Shown here piece after piece: positions 63,496-64,000 of a DNA stretch of 64,000 nt. Source of the stretch: Cupriavidus alkaliphilus (GTDB taxonomy: Bacteria > Pseudomonadota > Gammaproteobacteria > Burkholderiales > Burkholderiaceae); the NCBI RefSeq assembly GCF_900094595.1, contig NZ_FMAD01000001.1, forward strand, positions 434,001-498,000. The letters are read 5' to 3'. The translations under genes were made by a program, and so were the position numbers. The notes under the pieces were generated by a model. It searched no databases. It worked only from the letters and a program-made list of their open reading frames with translations, and had not been told where the DNA came from. Every line of letters begins with the position of its first letter. Within the stretch, counting starts at the first letter, position 1.

Positions 63496-64000
63496 ATGAC
63501 GACCGCCGCCGCCTATCCCTACCAGCCGGTCAAGGAGCGGGGAACCCTGCGTTCCTTCCTGCTCGCGCTGCTCATGCACCTGCTGCTGTCCGTGGTGCTG
63601 TACTACGGCGTGAGCTGGCAGAGCAGCACCCCGGTCGGGGCCGAGGCCGAACTGTGGGAGGAGATTCCCGCCGCCACCGCGCCCCCGCCACCGCGGCCGC
63701 AACCCGAGCCCGAGCCGGTGGTGCAGCCGCGTCCGGCGCCGCCGCCGCCCCAGGTGAAGAGCAAGGTCGAGGACGACGCCGACATCGCGCTGGAGCAGAA
63801 GAAGCGCCGCGCCGAAGCGGCCGCGCGCGAAGAAGCCGAGCGCAAGGAAGCGGCGCGCAAGGAGTCCGAGCGCAAGGAAGAGGCCCGCAAGGAGGCCCTG
63901 CGCAAGGAGGCTGAGCGCAAGGAAACCGAGCGGCGCGAAGCCGAGCGCAAGGAAGCGCAGCGCAAGGAAGACGCGAAGAAGAAGGCCGCGCAGCAGGAGC
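63496..64000 (+). CDS. tolA: TolA, 3' end outside window
   Basis: The first 168 residues of TolA. One N-terminal membrane helix (LLALLMHLLLSVVLYYGVSW, residues about 22-41) is followed by a Pro-rich stretch and then a long charged helix of repeated AERKEAARKE-like units (residues about 105 on) that spans the periplasm in known TolA proteins. The C-terminal globular domain is beyond the window edge. No frameshift is seen. It follows tolR by 36 bp. Confidence 0.93.
   Translation, partial: MTTAAAYPYQPVKERGTLRSFLLALLMHLLLSVVLYYGVSWQSSTPVGAEAELWEEIPAATAPPPPRPQPEPEPVVQPRPAPPPPQVKSKVEDDADIALEQKKRRAEAAAREEAERKEAARKESERKEEARKEALRKEAERKETERREAERKEAQRKEDAKKKAAQQE

Overview
The window looks like ordinary chromosome from a Burkholderiaceae betaproteobacterium, most likely Cupriavidus or a close relative. 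This rests on the high GC content with strong third-position G/C, a Bug-type tricarboxylate receptor beside a CaiB-type CoA-transferase, acetoacetyl-CoA synthetase, the waaC-waaA arrangement, a RibB enzyme with a degenerate RibA domain, and the tol-pal locus. The genus is inferred from gene content and protein style, not from a database match. I see no phage, insertion sequence, CRISPR array or classical defence system.

Region 1-18.2 kb makes surface polysaccharide. A leftward block (1-11.8 kb) encodes an initiating undecaprenyl-phosphate sugar transferase, several glycosyltransferases, a Wzx-type flippase, a polytopic RSDEW-motif membrane protein, a PglD/NeuD-type acyltransferase, a DegT-type aminotransferase and a methyltransferase. 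The distal part (about 1-8.2 kb) is visibly poorer in GC than the rest, as expected for a variable O-antigen or EPS locus. Rightward genes follow for phosphomannomutase, heptosyltransferase I (waaC) and Kdo transferase (waaA). Another glycosyltransferase and an O-antigen-ligase-like protein are read leftward.

Region 18.6-30.5 kb holds a META/DUF4377 lipoprotein, a leftward TetR-adaptor-RND pump set followed by an isoaspartyl-methyltransferase-like gene, a rhodanese and tolC, then a YkgJ-type protein, a DUF1439 lipoprotein, uppP, trmB and tRNA-Gly(CCC). Region 30.6-39.2 kb is metabolic: LysR, Bug receptor, CaiB-type CoA-transferase, aldose epimerase, acetoacetyl-CoA synthetase and ubiD.

Region 39.2-48 kb has a strong promoter driving a candidate 6S RNA, a lytic transglycosylase, an aminotransferase, and the split riboflavin genes (nusB, ribH, ribB with a degenerate ribA domain, then ribE and ribD), with small unknown genes and a 10-bp tandem repeat between them. 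Region 48-59.6 kb contains two complete, divergently transcribed minor-pilin sets. One carries a full PilY1 with an apparent N-terminal L-type-lectin-like domain; the other carries a short PilY1-like protein without that domain and with a degenerate calcium loop. The window ends with nrdR, glyA behind a candidate ZTP riboswitch, and ybgC-tolQ-tolR-tolA (tolA truncated by the window edge).

The most interesting signals are the paired pilin loci with unequal PilY1 proteins, the candidate ZTP riboswitch, the candidate 6S RNA, the RibB variant, and the tandem repeat beside two unknown small genes. I found nothing that I would call a wholly new system.
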